From NCBI RefSeq assembly GCF_003416895.1, contig NZ_QVIO01000003.1, positions 661,653 to 725,652 on the forward strand: DNA of 64,000 bases, in the 5' to 3' direction. How positions within the stretch are numbered: the stretch's first letter is position 1; the number at the start of each line of letters is the position of its first letter. Positions 52,357-61,971 of this stretch are shown here, in pieces. This DNA is from Duganella sp. BJB476 (GTDB lineage: Bacteria > Pseudomonadota > Gammaproteobacteria > Burkholderiales > Burkholderiaceae_D). The notes beneath the pieces were generated by a model. The model was not told the DNA's origin. It made no database searches and worked only from the letters and a program-made list of their open reading frames with translations. Made by a program: the position numbers and the translations under genes.

Positions 52357-53703
52357 TTACTGCGCTGGCTGAAAATAGGGCGCGATTTCCCGCACGTCGG
52401 CTTCCGCCAGGGTGCCGGCGGCCGAACGCATGCGCAGGGTGTTGAGCAGATAGTTGTAACGCGCCTGCGCCAGGTCGCGCTTGTTGGTGTACAGCTGCTG
52501 CGTGGCGTTGAGCACGTCGAGATTGATGCGCACGCCGCCCTTGACGCTTTGCTCCGTGGCCTTGACCAGCAGTTCCGACGAAGCCACCGCTTTTTTCAGC
52601 GCCGCGATGCGCGCCACGCCGCTCAGCATGGCGTCATAGTCCTTGCGCAGCTCGGTCAGCACCTTGTCCGCCTGCCCCTGCAGGTCGGACTTGGCCTTTT
52701 CCTGGTTGGCCACCGCCTGCCGGGTTTGCGCATTGACGGCGCCGCCCGAGTAGATCGGAATATTGATCTGTATGCCGATATTGCGCGACAGCGTGTCCTG
52801 GTTATAGGTCTGGATCGAATCGGCCGTGCTCTTGCTGTAGGAAGCGACGAAATCCACCCGCGGCGTATGGCCCGCGCGCGATTTGTTGACTTCCTGGCGG
52901 GCGATTTCCACGCCATAGGTCAGCGTCTTGATGTCGGGATTGCGTTCCAGCGCGATGTTCTTCCAGGCTTCGAAACTGAGCGTGTCGGCCGGACGGGTTT
53001 CGAAGTTGGGGCTGAGACGGTCCAGCTCGCCAAGATCGCCGCCGATGATGGCCGCCAGCGTGGTGCGCGAGGTGTTCAGCGCGTCCTGGGTTTCCAGCAC
53101 CGCGGCCTCGGACGAATCCAGGCGGGCCTGGCTTTCCAGCATGTCGGTGCGGGTGCCCTCGCCTTTTTCAAACAGGCGGTCGTTGACCTTGCGCTGCTCG
53201 ACGTACACATCGCGCTCCACCTTGGCCAGCGCCAGCAGCTCGCCCTTGTACAGCACGTCGAAGTAGGCGTTGACCAGCCGCGAAATTACTTCCTGCTGCT
53301 GGCTCTCGAACTGCGCCGCCGCATAATTGGATTGCGCCGCGCCCTGCTTGTAGCGCGCATAGCCATCCAGGTTCAGCAGCGGCTGGCGCAGCTGCACGAC
53401 GGCCGAGCGGCTGAAGTAGTCGCGCGGACCGCTGGCGTCGCCCACGGTGATGGTGTTGCGGCTCTGGGTGCCGCTGTAGCTGCCCGATATCGCCGGCAAC
53501 AGATTCGAGCGGCCGAGGATGCGGTTTTCCTTGCCGGCCTCGCTGGCAAAATATGCCGAGCGGTAGGTCGGGTCGTTTTTCAGCGCGGCCTGGTAAGCCT
53601 CCATCAGCCCCAGCGCGCTGGCGCACGGACTGGACAACATGAACGCTGCGGCCACCGCAACGGCGGCCCCGAGCGGCCGGCCTGGCTTGACGAAATAGCC
53701 CAC
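52357..53703 (-). CDS. TolC-family outer membrane protein of a type I secretion system
   Basis: A 448-residue protein with a signal peptide (AAVAVAAAFMLSSPCASA). It has two OEP halves with the typical long periplasmic helices (LMEAYQAALKNDPTYRSAYF at the start, LLVKATEQSVKGGVRINLDVLNATQQLYTNKRDLAQARYNYLLN near the end). It forms the outer-membrane channel of the exporter encoded upstream. One base separates it from the HlyD gene. Confidence 0.92.
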   Translation of the reverse strand: MGYFVKPGRPLGAAVAVAAAFMLSSPCASALGLMEAYQAALKNDPTYRSAYFASEAGKENRILGRSNLLPAISGSYSGTQSRNTITVGDASGPRDYFSRSAVVQLRQPLLNLDGYARYKQGAAQSNYAAAQFESQQQEVISRLVNAYFDVLYKGELLALAKVERDVYVEQRKVNDRLFEKGEGTRTDMLESQARLDSSEAAVLETQDALNTSRTTLAAIIGGDLGELDRLSPNFETRPADTLSFEAWKNIALERNPDIKTLTYGVEIARQEVNKSRAGHTPRVDFVASYSKSTADSIQTYNQDTLSRNIGIQINIPIYSGGAVNAQTRQAVANQEKAKSDLQGQADKVLTELRKDYDAMLSGVARIAALKKAVASSELLVKATEQSVKGGVRINLDVLNATQQLYTNKRDLAQARYNYLLNTLRMRSAAGTLAEADVREIAPYFQPAQ

Positions 53704-53704
53704 G

Positions 53705-55066
53705 TTATTCCTCCGTCATCGAGGTTTTGGAGCGGTCGAATACCGGCTTCAACAGGTAGCTCATCATGGTGCGCTCGCCGGTCTTGACGAACATTTCCAC
53801 CGGCATGCCAGGCTGGACTTCCAGCTTGTGCGCGGCGATCAGCTTGGCGCCTTCCGGCGTCACCCGGGTGCGGATCTTGTAGTACGGCTGGCCGGTGTGC
53901 TCGTCGACGCTGCGGTCGGCCGAGACCTGGATCACCTGGCCCGGAATATGCGGCGTCTTGTTGGTGTTAAACGCGGAGAAAATCAGTTCCGCCGGCATGC
54001 CGACCTTGACCTTGTCGATCAGATTGATCGCCAGCTGCGCCTCGACCACCAGCGCCTCGCCGCTCGGCACCACATCCATCATGCGGAAGCCGGACGGCAG
54101 CACCGTGCCCTTGCCGACCGCGGCCAGGCCCACCACCACGCCGTCGACCGGCGCCTTGACTTCGATGTTGGAGAGATCAAATTCCAGCGCCGTCATGCGG
54201 CCCGCGTTGACGCGCACATCCTTCTGCACGTCGGCCAGCTGGCTGGACACTTCTTTCTGATATTCCTGCGTGCGCTGGGCGCGGCGGAAAGCGATTTCGG
54301 CAATCTGGCGCTTGCCATGCTCGATATTGCCGGCGTCCTCGGCGATCGCGCCGACCAGCTGGGAATAGCTGCGCTCCACGTCCAGCAGGCGGCTGCGCGC
54401 CACATAGCCGTCCTTGGCCAGGTCGCGCAGATTGGTGACCTGCTCCTTGACGAAGGCCAGTTGCTCGACCTTGCTGGCGCGCGAGGCTTGCAAGCCCTCC
54501 ACCTGGCCCTTCAGGCCGGCGAGGTTTTCCTCATAGGCGGACATTTCGCTGCGCAGCGACATCTGGCGCGAGAGCATCAGCTGCTCCTGCAAGGCCATGG
54601 TCTGCGCCACCGCCGGGTCGTTGCGCGCCGCCAGCAGCTCGGGCGGATAGGTGATCGTCGTCTTGCCCGCGCGTTCAGCCAGCAACCGGGCTTCGGTCGC
54701 CAGTTGCGAGCGGTATTGGGCGCCGTTCATCTCCACCTGCGCCTGCGCCTGCACCGGATTCATGCGCGCCACCACCTGGCCGGCCTTGACCACATCGCCA
54801 TCCTTGACCAGCAACGCCTCCAGCGTGCCGCCGGCCTGGTGCTGCACCGGCTTGCGGTTGCCTTCCTTGACCACCACGCCGGACACCGGCACCCCCTTGT
54901 CGAGCGGCGCGAACACCGCCCACAACAGGAAGCCGCACACGCCCAGCAGCACGATCATCCAGCCGAATTTGGCATAGGCGCCGGCGTCGGTGTTGACCGT
55001 CAGCGGCGTCACGTCATGGGTGATGACTTCGGCCGCGTCTTCTTTTTTCGTCACTAAACTTTTCAT
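53705..55066 (-). CDS. HlyD-family membrane fusion protein (T1SS adaptor)
   Basis: A 453-residue protein with a short cytoplasmic N-terminus, one transmembrane helix (about 34-56, GWMIVLLGVCGFLLWAVFAP), a lipoyl/biotinyl half (GVPVSGVVVKEGNRKPVQHQ), a long coiled-coil hairpin (about 150-290) and the C-terminal beta barrel with the RVTPEGAK and QPGMPVEMFVKTGERT blocks. It links the ABC protein to TolC. Three bases separate it from the ABC gene. Confidence 0.93.
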   Translation of the reverse strand: MKSLVTKKEDAAEVITHDVTPLTVNTDAGAYAKFGWMIVLLGVCGFLLWAVFAPLDKGVPVSGVVVKEGNRKPVQHQAGGTLEALLVKDGDVVKAGQVVARMNPVQAQAQVEMNGAQYRSQLATEARLLAERAGKTTITYPPELLAARNDPAVAQTMALQEQLMLSRQMSLRSEMSAYEENLAGLKGQVEGLQASRASKVEQLAFVKEQVTNLRDLAKDGYVARSRLLDVERSYSQLVGAIAEDAGNIEHGKRQIAEIAFRRAQRTQEYQKEVSSQLADVQKDVRVNAGRMTALEFDLSNIEVKAPVDGVVVGLAAVGKGTVLPSGFRMMDVVPSGEALVVEAQLAINLIDKVKVGMPAELIFSAFNTNKTPHIPGQVIQVSADRSVDEHTGQPYYKIRTRVTPEGAKLIAAHKLEVQPGMPVEMFVKTGERTMMSYLLKPVFDRSKTSMTEE

Positions 55067-55069
55067 GAT

Positions 55070-56902
55070 TTATTCCTGTTCCTTGACCGCGTCGGCCGGC
55101 GCCTCGGCCGCCTGCGCCGCCTGCTGCGCAGCGGCCGCTTGCTGCTGCGCCAGTTGTGCTTGCTGCTGTGCCTGTTGCGCTTGCTGCTGTGCCTGTTGTT
55201 GCGCCTGCAGCGCCTTTTGCGTGTTTTCCTGCAGGGCCGCCAACACCTGGTTGGTCGGGCCGAACATTTCCATCACGCCATCGCGCAGCAACAGCAATTT
55301 GGTGGTCGCGCCGATGATGCTGGTGCGGTGCGTGATCAGCACGATGGTCTTGCCGCGCTGGCGCAGATCCTGGACCGCCTGGACCAGCGCGGCCTCGCCG
55401 ATGTCGTCCAGGTTGGAGTTCGGTTCATCGAGCACGATCACCGACGGATCGCCGTACATGGCGCGCGCCAGGCCCAGGCGCTGGCGCTGGCCGCCGGACA
55501 GGCCGGCGCCGCCGTCGCCCAGCAGGGTGTCGTAGCCCTTGGGGAAATGCAGGATCAGGTCGTGGATGCCGGCGCGCTTGGCGGCCTGCACCACCTTGTC
55601 CGCATCGATCTCGCCGAAACGGGCGATGTTCTCGCTGACCGTGCCGCCGAACAGTTCGATGTCCTGCGGCAGGTAGCCGATATGCGGTCCCAGTTCGCCC
55701 TTGTTCCATTGGAAGATGTCGGCGCCGTCCAGGCGCACCTTGCCCATCATGGTCGGCCATACGCCGACCAGCAGGCGGGCCAGCGTGGACTTGCCCGAGC
55801 CGCTGGGGCCGATCACGCCCAGCACATCGCCCGGCAGGATCGCAAAATTCACGCCCTTCAGCACCGGCATGCTGACGCCCGGCGGCGCGGCGGAAACGCC
55901 CTCGATGTTGAGCTGGCCCAGCGGCTTCGGCAGCGGCATGCCGGCCGAACGGGCCGGGTTGTTTTCCAGCAGGGCCACCAGGCGCTCGTAGGCGCTGCGG
56001 GTACTGCTCCACGATTTCCACACGCCGATCACTTGTTGCACCGGCGCCAGCGCGCGGCCCACCAGGATCGAGGCGGCGATCATCATGCCCGAGGTGATTT
56101 TTCCTTCGATCACCAGCAGCGCGCCAAAGCCCAGCACCAGCGACTGCAGCGATACCTGCACAAACTTGGTGACGGCGCCGATCTTGCCGGCCTTTTCGCT
56201 GGCTTCGGCCTGCAGGTGCAGGAACTTGCCGTGCAACTTGAACCAGCGCCCCATCAGGTTGGGCAGCATGCCCATCGACTCGATCACTTCGGCGTTGCGC
56301 AGGTTGTTGGTGGCCAGGTTGGTCGAGGCGATCGCCATCTGGTTGGCTTCCGCCAGCGGCTTGTGCGACACCTTTTCATTCACAAACGCCAGCACCACCA
56401 GGATGGCCGTGCCGCACAGGGCGAACACGCCCAGCGAAGGCTCGAACACGAAAATGACGATCAGGTAGACCGGGAACCAGGGCGCGTCGAAGAAGGCGAA
56501 CAGCGCGTTGCCGGTCAGGAATTGGCGCAGATTGGTCAGGTCCTGCAGCGCCTGGCCGGCGTTGCCGCCGCTGCGCTTGAGGTTTTGTTCGAACGACGCG
56601 GTGTACACACGCTTGTTCAGGACCATGTCGAAGCGGGCGCCCACGCGCACCAGCACAAAGCTGCGCATCAGGTCCAGCGCGGCCATGAACAGGTAAGCCC
56701 CCAGCATCAGCAGGGTCAGCATGAGCAAGGTGATCTCGTTGCGGCTGGCCAGCACCCGGTCATACACCTGCAACATATACAGGGATGGCACCAGCATCAG
56801 CAGGTTGGTGATCGCGCTAAATGCCCCGACGGTGTAGAACGTGCTGCGAAATCCGTCGAGGACGGTCTGGATTTCATTTTTAGGCGTAAGAAGTTTTTTC
56901 AT
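55070..56902 (-). CDS. Type I secretion ABC transporter (PrtD-like)
   Basis: A 610-residue protein: a six-helix membrane domain (about 20-320), then an ATPase with Walker A GPSGSGKSTLARLL, signature LSGGQRQRLGLARAMYG, and Walker B VIVLDEPNSNLD. There is no N-terminal C39 peptidase domain, as in PrtD/AprD exporters of RTX proteins. The last 50 residues are an unusual Gln/Ala-rich tail with repeated AQQQAQ units. It should power export of the RTX protein encoded upstream. Confidence 0.94.
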   Translation of the reverse strand: MKKLLTPKNEIQTVLDGFRSTFYTVGAFSAITNLLMLVPSLYMLQVYDRVLASRNEITLLMLTLLMLGAYLFMAALDLMRSFVLVRVGARFDMVLNKRVYTASFEQNLKRSGGNAGQALQDLTNLRQFLTGNALFAFFDAPWFPVYLIVIFVFEPSLGVFALCGTAILVVLAFVNEKVSHKPLAEANQMAIASTNLATNNLRNAEVIESMGMLPNLMGRWFKLHGKFLHLQAEASEKAGKIGAVTKFVQVSLQSLVLGFGALLVIEGKITSGMMIAASILVGRALAPVQQVIGVWKSWSSTRSAYERLVALLENNPARSAGMPLPKPLGQLNIEGVSAAPPGVSMPVLKGVNFAILPGDVLGVIGPSGSGKSTLARLLVGVWPTMMGKVRLDGADIFQWNKGELGPHIGYLPQDIELFGGTVSENIARFGEIDADKVVQAAKRAGIHDLILHFPKGYDTLLGDGGAGLSGGQRQRLGLARAMYGDPSVIVLDEPNSNLDDIGEAALVQAVQDLRQRGKTIVLITHRTSIIGATTKLLLLRDGVMEMFGPTNQVLAALQENTQKALQAQQQAQQQAQQAQQQAQLAQQQAAAAQQAAQAAEAPADAVKEQE

Positions 56903-57025
56903 ATGGTGCGGTAAACAATCCAGTGGATGGCAACTTTCAATCGCGGTGCCCCGCGAGGGAAGCGCGTGCGCAATACGGCAATAGATAAGTCAGGCGAGAG
57001 ATTATAGATCAACTTGCGCAAAAAA

Positions 57026-57041
57026 TGTGACGCAAATCACA
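57026..57041. promoter_or_regulatory. CRP-type site upstream of the T1SS operon
   Basis: TGTGACGCAAATCACA matches TGTGA-N6-TCACA in all ten conserved positions. It lies about 125 bases upstream of the ABC start, in the 325-base gap to the RTX gene. A CRP/Vfr-like activator is the expected binder. The rest of the gap is AT-rich and contains only the terminator at 57167-57192. Confidence 0.7.
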
Positions 57042-57166
57042 TTTTCACGGCATTTGCCACGCCTTGGAAAAACAAAGCGGGAAGAATGAGAAAAAATCAA
57101 TATGAATATTGATATTTTTTTGCGGATGTTGGCGGCCACGGAATCGCGGCGCGAAGGAGCAATAAA

Positions 57167-57192
57167 AAAGGCCGGGCTTGCGCCCGGCCTTT
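57167..57192 (-). terminator. Rho-independent terminator after the RTX protein gene
   Basis: AAAGGCCGGGC (57167-57177) and GCCCGGCCTTT (57182-57192), followed on the minus strand by a T-rich run. It is 36 bases past the stop at 57228, so the RTX gene and the exporter operon are probably separate transcripts. Confidence 0.88.
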
Positions 57193-57227
57193 CAAGGTTT
57201 AACCCTTAGCTCTGTGAAGAGCGAGAG

Positions 57228-60065
57228 TTACGCCAGGGTGATCAGGCCAGCGGCCACTGCGGTGGTGGTGCCAGCGGTGTAACCAACCAGGATGATGGTT
57301 TCAAACGCGGTACCGGCACCAACGGTGGTGTCGTAGGTCATTGCGGTGTCCAGACCGTTAGCTGCGTAGGTGAAGGTGCCTGCAGCCGCGTCGTAGGTAC
57401 CACGAGCGAAGTTGACAACATCATCGGTACCAGCCAGGTTGGTAGCGGTCAGGTTGACAGCTGGGGTGCTGGTGAACAGTTGGATCGTGTCGCCAGCAGC
57501 AGCACCTTTGACTACGTCGAAGGTCGAGGTCAGTTCAGCGGTCTGGATGGTGGTCGAGGTGTTGGTACCCGAATCCAGCAGCGCAGCGTTGATCAGCTTA
57601 GCGGTCACGCCCGACAGGGTGATGGTGTCAGCACCAGCACCGCCGGTGATGATGTCCGCACCGCCGCCGCCGACGATAACGTCTTTGCCTGCGCCACCAA
57701 CGATGGTGTCGGCACCGGTACCACCGGTCAGGGTGCTAGCGATGGTCGACGAACCGGTGATGCTGTTGGTACCAGCGGTTTCGGTGATGGTCACAGCGGC
57801 CACAGCAGCAGCAGCGTTGATGACGTCGCCGCCAGTTGCGCTACCTTTGATGGTCGAAGCAGCTGCCAGCACGCCGGTGGTGTAGCTGAAACCGGTCGCT
57901 GCGGTACCAGCGGTGTTGGTCATGCCGCTTGCATCGATCGAGGTGATCGTGGTCATGGTGCCGGTGCCCAGGTTCAGGCCGGCGTTGCCCGACACTTTCA
58001 GGGTGGTCAGCGCGGTGTCAACCAGGGTCATCGAATCAACGTGCTTGGTGGTGTTGCTGTCAAAGGTGGTGATGTTGACGGTTTCCACGTTGGTCGCGGT
58101 GACAGCGCCACCGTTGATCGCAGCAGCCGACGACAGTTTCAGGTTCAGCACGTCGGTTGCGGTATCGGTTGCCAGGGTGTAGACGGTGCCGAAGCCAACG
58201 CTACCGGTGATGGTCAGGTCGGTACCAGCGGCAACGGTGTTGTAGGTTACGCCAGCGGTAACAGCACCTTCGGTCAGGTGGGTGAAGCCAGCAGCCGAGT
58301 AAGCACCGGTTGCCAGAGCGCCCAGGCCCAGGGTTTCGAAGTTCTTGACGTTGGTCAGAGCGAACGAAGCAGCGTTCACTACGAACACGTCAGCGGTGCC
58401 TGCGCCGCCGTCAACTGCCACGGTTGGCGCAGCGGTCATGGTGACGGTATCAACACCCGAACCGCCTTTGTAGGCCTGAGCGGCGCCCAGGGTCACCGAG
58501 TTTGCACCCGACGAACCCGAAGCGTCGATCGAGGTCAGCAGCGTTTGACCCGACAGGTCGCTGGACAGGCCGCCGGCGCCGGTGACCGTAACGCTGGTCA
58601 GCACGTTAGTGGTGTTGAAGCCGCTGACGGTGGTCAGGGCGCTGCCGCTGACGGTCAGGTTGGTGGCCGCACCCAGGTGGGTGGTGGTCAGGGTCAGTGC
58701 CTTGTCGCCGTTCAGGATGACTTTGGTTGCAGCAGCAACAGCCAGGTCAGCCACGGTGTTAGCCGCGCCGGTCGAGGTCAGGGTAGCGGTGGTCGCGGTT
58801 GCGTCGGTGTAGATGCCGCCGGTGACGGTGTTGACGGTGATGACGTCGGCGCGGGTAGCGGCGGCGGCGGTCACGGTCAGGTTCTGGTTGGTGTTGGCCA
58901 CCGACACAGCGGTGATGGCGTTACCAGCCAGGGTTGCGGCACCGGTGTTGCCATCCAGCGCTACCGATTTCAGGGTCGAGCCGACAGCTGCCGAAGCGCC
59001 CGAACGGTCGGACACGTTGACAGCAACGCCGCCGGTGATCGAAGCGGAGGTGATGGCGTTGGCGACAGCGGTCTGGCCGACGTCGATCTGGCCACCGGCG
59101 TTGCTAACCACCAGAGCGCCACCCGTACCGACAACGGTCAAGCCGAAAGCGGTCGAGTTGGTCAGGTTCAGGGTGGTGGTCGCGGCAGCGGTCACGGTTT
59201 CACCAGCGGTAGCGCCGGAGGTGATGTTCAGGTTGGTCAGGCCGGTCCACGCGGTGGTGGTGGCGGTCACGTCAGCAGCGCTGACCAGGTTGGCAACCTG
59301 GATGTTCTTCACGGTCGCGCCAGCGGTGGTGATTGCGCCAACCGAGGTAACGTTCAGGGTGTTGGTGCCGCCACCGCCGTCGATGTTGTCCAGGCCGGTC
59401 AGGGTGCTGGTTGCGCCCGAGCCGGTGATCACGTCGTTGCCTGCGCCGCCAACCACGGTGTCGATGTTGGTCGACAGAGCGGTGTTAACCACTGGGATGG
59501 TGCTAGCGTAGATGGCTTGTGCGGTAGTGTGCACGCTGGCTTGTGCGGCGGCCAGGGTTGCGTCGGTGGTTACGCCGGCGATGTAGTTCTTGGCAGCGGT
59601 CATGACAGCAGCGGTGCCGCTGGCGTAAGCGATACGCTCGTTTTCGTTACCGGCGGTGCCGATTTCAGCGGTGAAGGAGCCAGCAGCGGCAACTTTGTTG
59701 TTGAAGATCAGGCCGTCGGAGTTAGGGGTGCCGTCGGCATTGACTGCGCCAGCGGAAATGAATTTCACCAGGTCAGCGGTCGAGATCGCGCCGGAAGCGA
59801 TTTTCGGGCTCCAGAAGTTCAGGCCTTCGCTGTCTGGGGTGCGGCCGAACAGATTGTGGTAAACGATGCTGACGATTTCGTCGGAGCTCTTGCCCTTGTA
59901 TGCGTCGGTGTATTCAGCTGCGTTGTTGAACGATTTGCTGATCAGATCGATCGAAGCGCCGCGGTTGTCGTACGCGTCAACGTAGAATGCCAGACCAGCT
60001 ACGTCTGCAGGACGGTTGAAATACGCGACGTACAATTGTTGAATCAGATCGGTGGTGGTTGCCAT
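57228..60065 (-). CDS. DUF4214/RTX surface protein, probable T1SS substrate (S-layer or adhesin type)
   Basis: A 945-residue protein with no signal peptide. Residues 1-110 are a DUF4214 domain (QQLYVAYFNRPADVAGLAFYVDAY, YHNLFGRTPDSEGLNFW). The bulk (about 200-790) is a Thr/Ala/Gly/Val-rich beta repeat region typical of S-layer or adhesin proteins, with almost no Cys. Near the C-terminus (about 795-840) there are Ca-binding RTX nonapeptides (GGTGADTIVGGAGKDVIVGGGGADIITGGAGADTI). A C-terminal hydrophobic segment fits a type I secretion signal. AGGAGT upstream supports the start. It is probably exported by the adjacent ABC-HlyD-TolC system. Confidence 0.88.
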   Translation of the reverse strand: MATTTDLIQQLYVAYFNRPADVAGLAFYVDAYDNRGASIDLISKSFNNAAEYTDAYKGKSSDEIVSIVYHNLFGRTPDSEGLNFWSPKIASGAISTADLVKFISAGAVNADGTPNSDGLIFNNKVAAAGSFTAEIGTAGNENERIAYASGTAAVMTAAKNYIAGVTTDATLAAAQASVHTTAQAIYASTIPVVNTALSTNIDTVVGGAGNDVITGSGATSTLTGLDNIDGGGGTNTLNVTSVGAITTAGATVKNIQVANLVSAADVTATTTAWTGLTNLNITSGATAGETVTAAATTTLNLTNSTAFGLTVVGTGGALVVSNAGGQIDVGQTAVANAITSASITGGVAVNVSDRSGASAAVGSTLKSVALDGNTGAATLAGNAITAVSVANTNQNLTVTAAAATRADVITVNTVTGGIYTDATATTATLTSTGAANTVADLAVAAATKVILNGDKALTLTTTHLGAATNLTVSGSALTTVSGFNTTNVLTSVTVTGAGGLSSDLSGQTLLTSIDASGSSGANSVTLGAAQAYKGGSGVDTVTMTAAPTVAVDGGAGTADVFVVNAASFALTNVKNFETLGLGALATGAYSAAGFTHLTEGAVTAGVTYNTVAAGTDLTITGSVGFGTVYTLATDTATDVLNLKLSSAAAINGGAVTATNVETVNITTFDSNTTKHVDSMTLVDTALTTLKVSGNAGLNLGTGTMTTITSIDASGMTNTAGTAATGFSYTTGVLAAASTIKGSATGGDVINAAAAVAAVTITETAGTNSITGSSTIASTLTGGTGADTIVGGAGKDVIVGGGGADIITGGAGADTITLSGVTAKLINAALLDSGTNTSTTIQTAELTSTFDVVKGAAAGDTIQLFTSTPAVNLTATNLAGTDDVVNFARGTYDAAAGTFTYAANGLDTAMTYDTTVGAGTAFETIILVGYTAGTTTAVAAGLITLA

Positions 60066-60407
60066 TTGGTGTAACTCCTAGGGTTAAGAAAATAAGCGCT
60101 TCGGCGACGCAACCTGCGGACCGCAAGACAGCGTAGCCGAATCATGGCAGAGGATACCTGGGGGAGAATGTGATGAGCATCACACCAAACCTCAATTACC
60201 TCTACTTTTTTGCTTTTTATGCGACATTAAATTTACCGCGCGGCCATTATGTAAGAAGGCTCTGCATAAATCAAATCTTTGCGCAAGGGTGTGGAACAGT
60301 CCGTCTCCTGACTATCCCCATAACAAAACCCAAATACAGCACAACCCGGAAAGCATACCTGAAAGAAAGACGTTATTGTTTTTCTCAAAACATTACGCGC
60401 AAAGAAA
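60066..60407. other. Intergenic region upstream of the RTX protein gene
   Basis: About 340 bases, AT-rich in the right half, with no credible gene. It carries the CRP-type site at 60169-60184 and must hold the promoter of the highly expressed-looking RTX gene. The terminator of the FecR gene marks its right edge. Confidence 0.4.
60169..60184. promoter_or_regulatory. CRP-type site upstream of the RTX protein gene
   Basis: TGTGATGAGCATCACA matches TGTGA-N6-TCACA perfectly in all ten conserved positions and is nearly palindromic throughout. It lies about 105 bases upstream of the start at 60065. Confidence 0.72.
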
Positions 60408-60438
60408 AACCCGCCTTCATTGCGCATGAAGGCGGGTT
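60408..60438 (-). terminator. Rho-independent terminator after the FecR gene
   Basis: AACCCGCCTTCAT (60408-60420) and ATGAAGGCGGGTT (60426-60438) form a 13-bp stem with a 5-base loop, followed on the minus strand by a T-rich run. Confidence 0.88.
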
Positions 60439-60456
60439 GCTTTGACAATCAGCGAT

Positions 60457-61920
60457 TTACTTCTTCCAAGTCGTTGCGCCGTTGATCACATGCTTGGCGT
60501 CCGGCGAGCCCTGGAATATGTATGCCGCGCTATTGAGGTCGTTGAGAGCCCCGGTCACGCTCATATTGTTGGTCTTCGAGTTATTGCTCAGGCTGGAGAA
60601 AATGCCATCCTTCGTAATCTTGCCGGTAGTTGCCAGCTTATAAACATCCGAAGTCTGCGTCAGCGCCTCCAATTGCGTCGAGAACGACGCCTTGTCGAAG
60701 TTCATCGACAACTGCCCGTTCTGCAAGGTCACCGCCGCCTTTTCGCTGCCATCCAGGTTGCGGATATAGCCTTCGCTCGACGCCAGCGAGAATGCCACCG
60801 ACCCCTGCACCGGCGTGGCAAAGGTGCTGCCGCTGCGACTGCGGAACAGGACGAAATCCTCGGTCATGCCGAGACGTTCGGTGCCCGCCTTGCTCAAACT
60901 GCTGGTTGCAGGGCTGTCGGCAATCGCCGTGAAACGGCCCCAGCTAATCTCCTTGGGCGGCAAAGGCGGCGTGGTTGGCTCGACCGGCACCACCACCACC
61001 ACCGGCGGCACCTCCACCACCGGCGGCACGACCACCGGCGGCACGACCACCACCACCGGCGGCGTCGGCTCGGTCACCTTGGGCGCATCGGGCACGGTGA
61101 TCAGCAGCGGCGGCTTGGACGCGCCGGCGTCGGGTGTGGTCGGCTTGACAGTTTGTGCCTGGGTGGCAGCCTGCTGGCTGGCTTTTTCCGCCTCCAGCGT
61201 CACATTCTTGCGCGGATCCAGGCTCGGCTCATTGGGGGCGGCAGGCGCACTGACGCTGCCTATCTTGCCAGGCTCATCGCCCCGCGGCGGGGCCACCACG
61301 TCCGGCACCAGCGAACTATTACCCTGAAGCAATTGCGGCGCCGCCTGGCCGCGTTGCAATTGCAGCAACTGGCCGCGCTGGGCCGCGCTCAGCTCGCGCG
61401 CGGCCGTGCCCTCGCACGGGCCAGTACCTTCCGGACGGCAACCGCCGGCAAAGCCGCTCATGGTGATACCACCGGACAACACCGTCACGCGCGACGTATT
61501 GCTATCAGTGAACACCGTGAAGTCGGTGCCGCGCACGCCGATGGCGGCGACCGGGGTGTTGAAGCGGAAATTCTGGCGCGCCAGCTTGACGGCCTGGCCG
61601 GACTGGCTGCGCGCCACCCCGCTCAGCAGTTCGAGCTTGATGCGGGTGTTGGCCGGGTTGTCGGCGTCGATATGGTAGCTGGCGATGCGCGCCTGGGTGT
61701 TGGGACGCAGGATGAACAGGCCGTTATCGATGGTCTTGATGTAGATATAACCGTCGGCGCCCGTGCTCAGCAGCTCGCCCTCGCCCACCGGGGCGTCCAG
61801 GGTGGCGGCAACGGCGGCGATCTTGGCTGCACCAGCGACGAAGATGACTTTCCCTGCCTCGGCGGCATGGGCGGCGTGGGCCAGCAACAGCGCCCCGGTC
61901 AGGAATAAAAGTTTTCGCAT
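60457..61920 (-). CDS. FecR domain protein with Pro/Val-rich linker
   Basis: 487 residues from the ATG ending at 61920, with AAGGAG upstream. Signal peptide (FLTGALLLAHAAHA), then a FecR domain (about 25-160, with the VAAIGVRGTDFTVFTD block), a middle region with a proline/valine-rich linker (about 285-335, repeated PPVVVPP), and a C-terminal beta-rich domain. FecR-domain proteins of this type are periplasmic and commonly sit next to CHASE2 adenylate cyclases, as here, where they may pass or sense an envelope signal. Confidence 0.88.
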   Translation of the reverse strand: MRKLLFLTGALLLAHAAHAAEAGKVIFVAGAAKIAAVAATLDAPVGEGELLSTGADGYIYIKTIDNGLFILRPNTQARIASYHIDADNPANTRIKLELLSGVARSQSGQAVKLARQNFRFNTPVAAIGVRGTDFTVFTDSNTSRVTVLSGGITMSGFAGGCRPEGTGPCEGTAARELSAAQRGQLLQLQRGQAAPQLLQGNSSLVPDVVAPPRGDEPGKIGSVSAPAAPNEPSLDPRKNVTLEAEKASQQAATQAQTVKPTTPDAGASKPPLLITVPDAPKVTEPTPPVVVVVPPVVVPPVVEVPPVVVVVPVEPTTPPLPPKEISWGRFTAIADSPATSSLSKAGTERLGMTEDFVLFRSRSGSTFATPVQGSVAFSLASSEGYIRNLDGSEKAAVTLQNGQLSMNFDKASFSTQLEALTQTSDVYKLATTGKITKDGIFSSLSNNSKTNNMSVTGALNDLNSAAYIFQGSPDAKHVINGATTWKK

Positions 61921-61971
61921 GGTAGTTCTCCTTGATACACCCCGGATTATCCGTGCTCTGATGGAAGTTTC

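Noticed and set aside
57480..60074. Plus-strand frame opposite the RTX gene
   Set aside because: A Gly/Val/Asp-rich mirror of the repeat-rich gene, with no independent signal.
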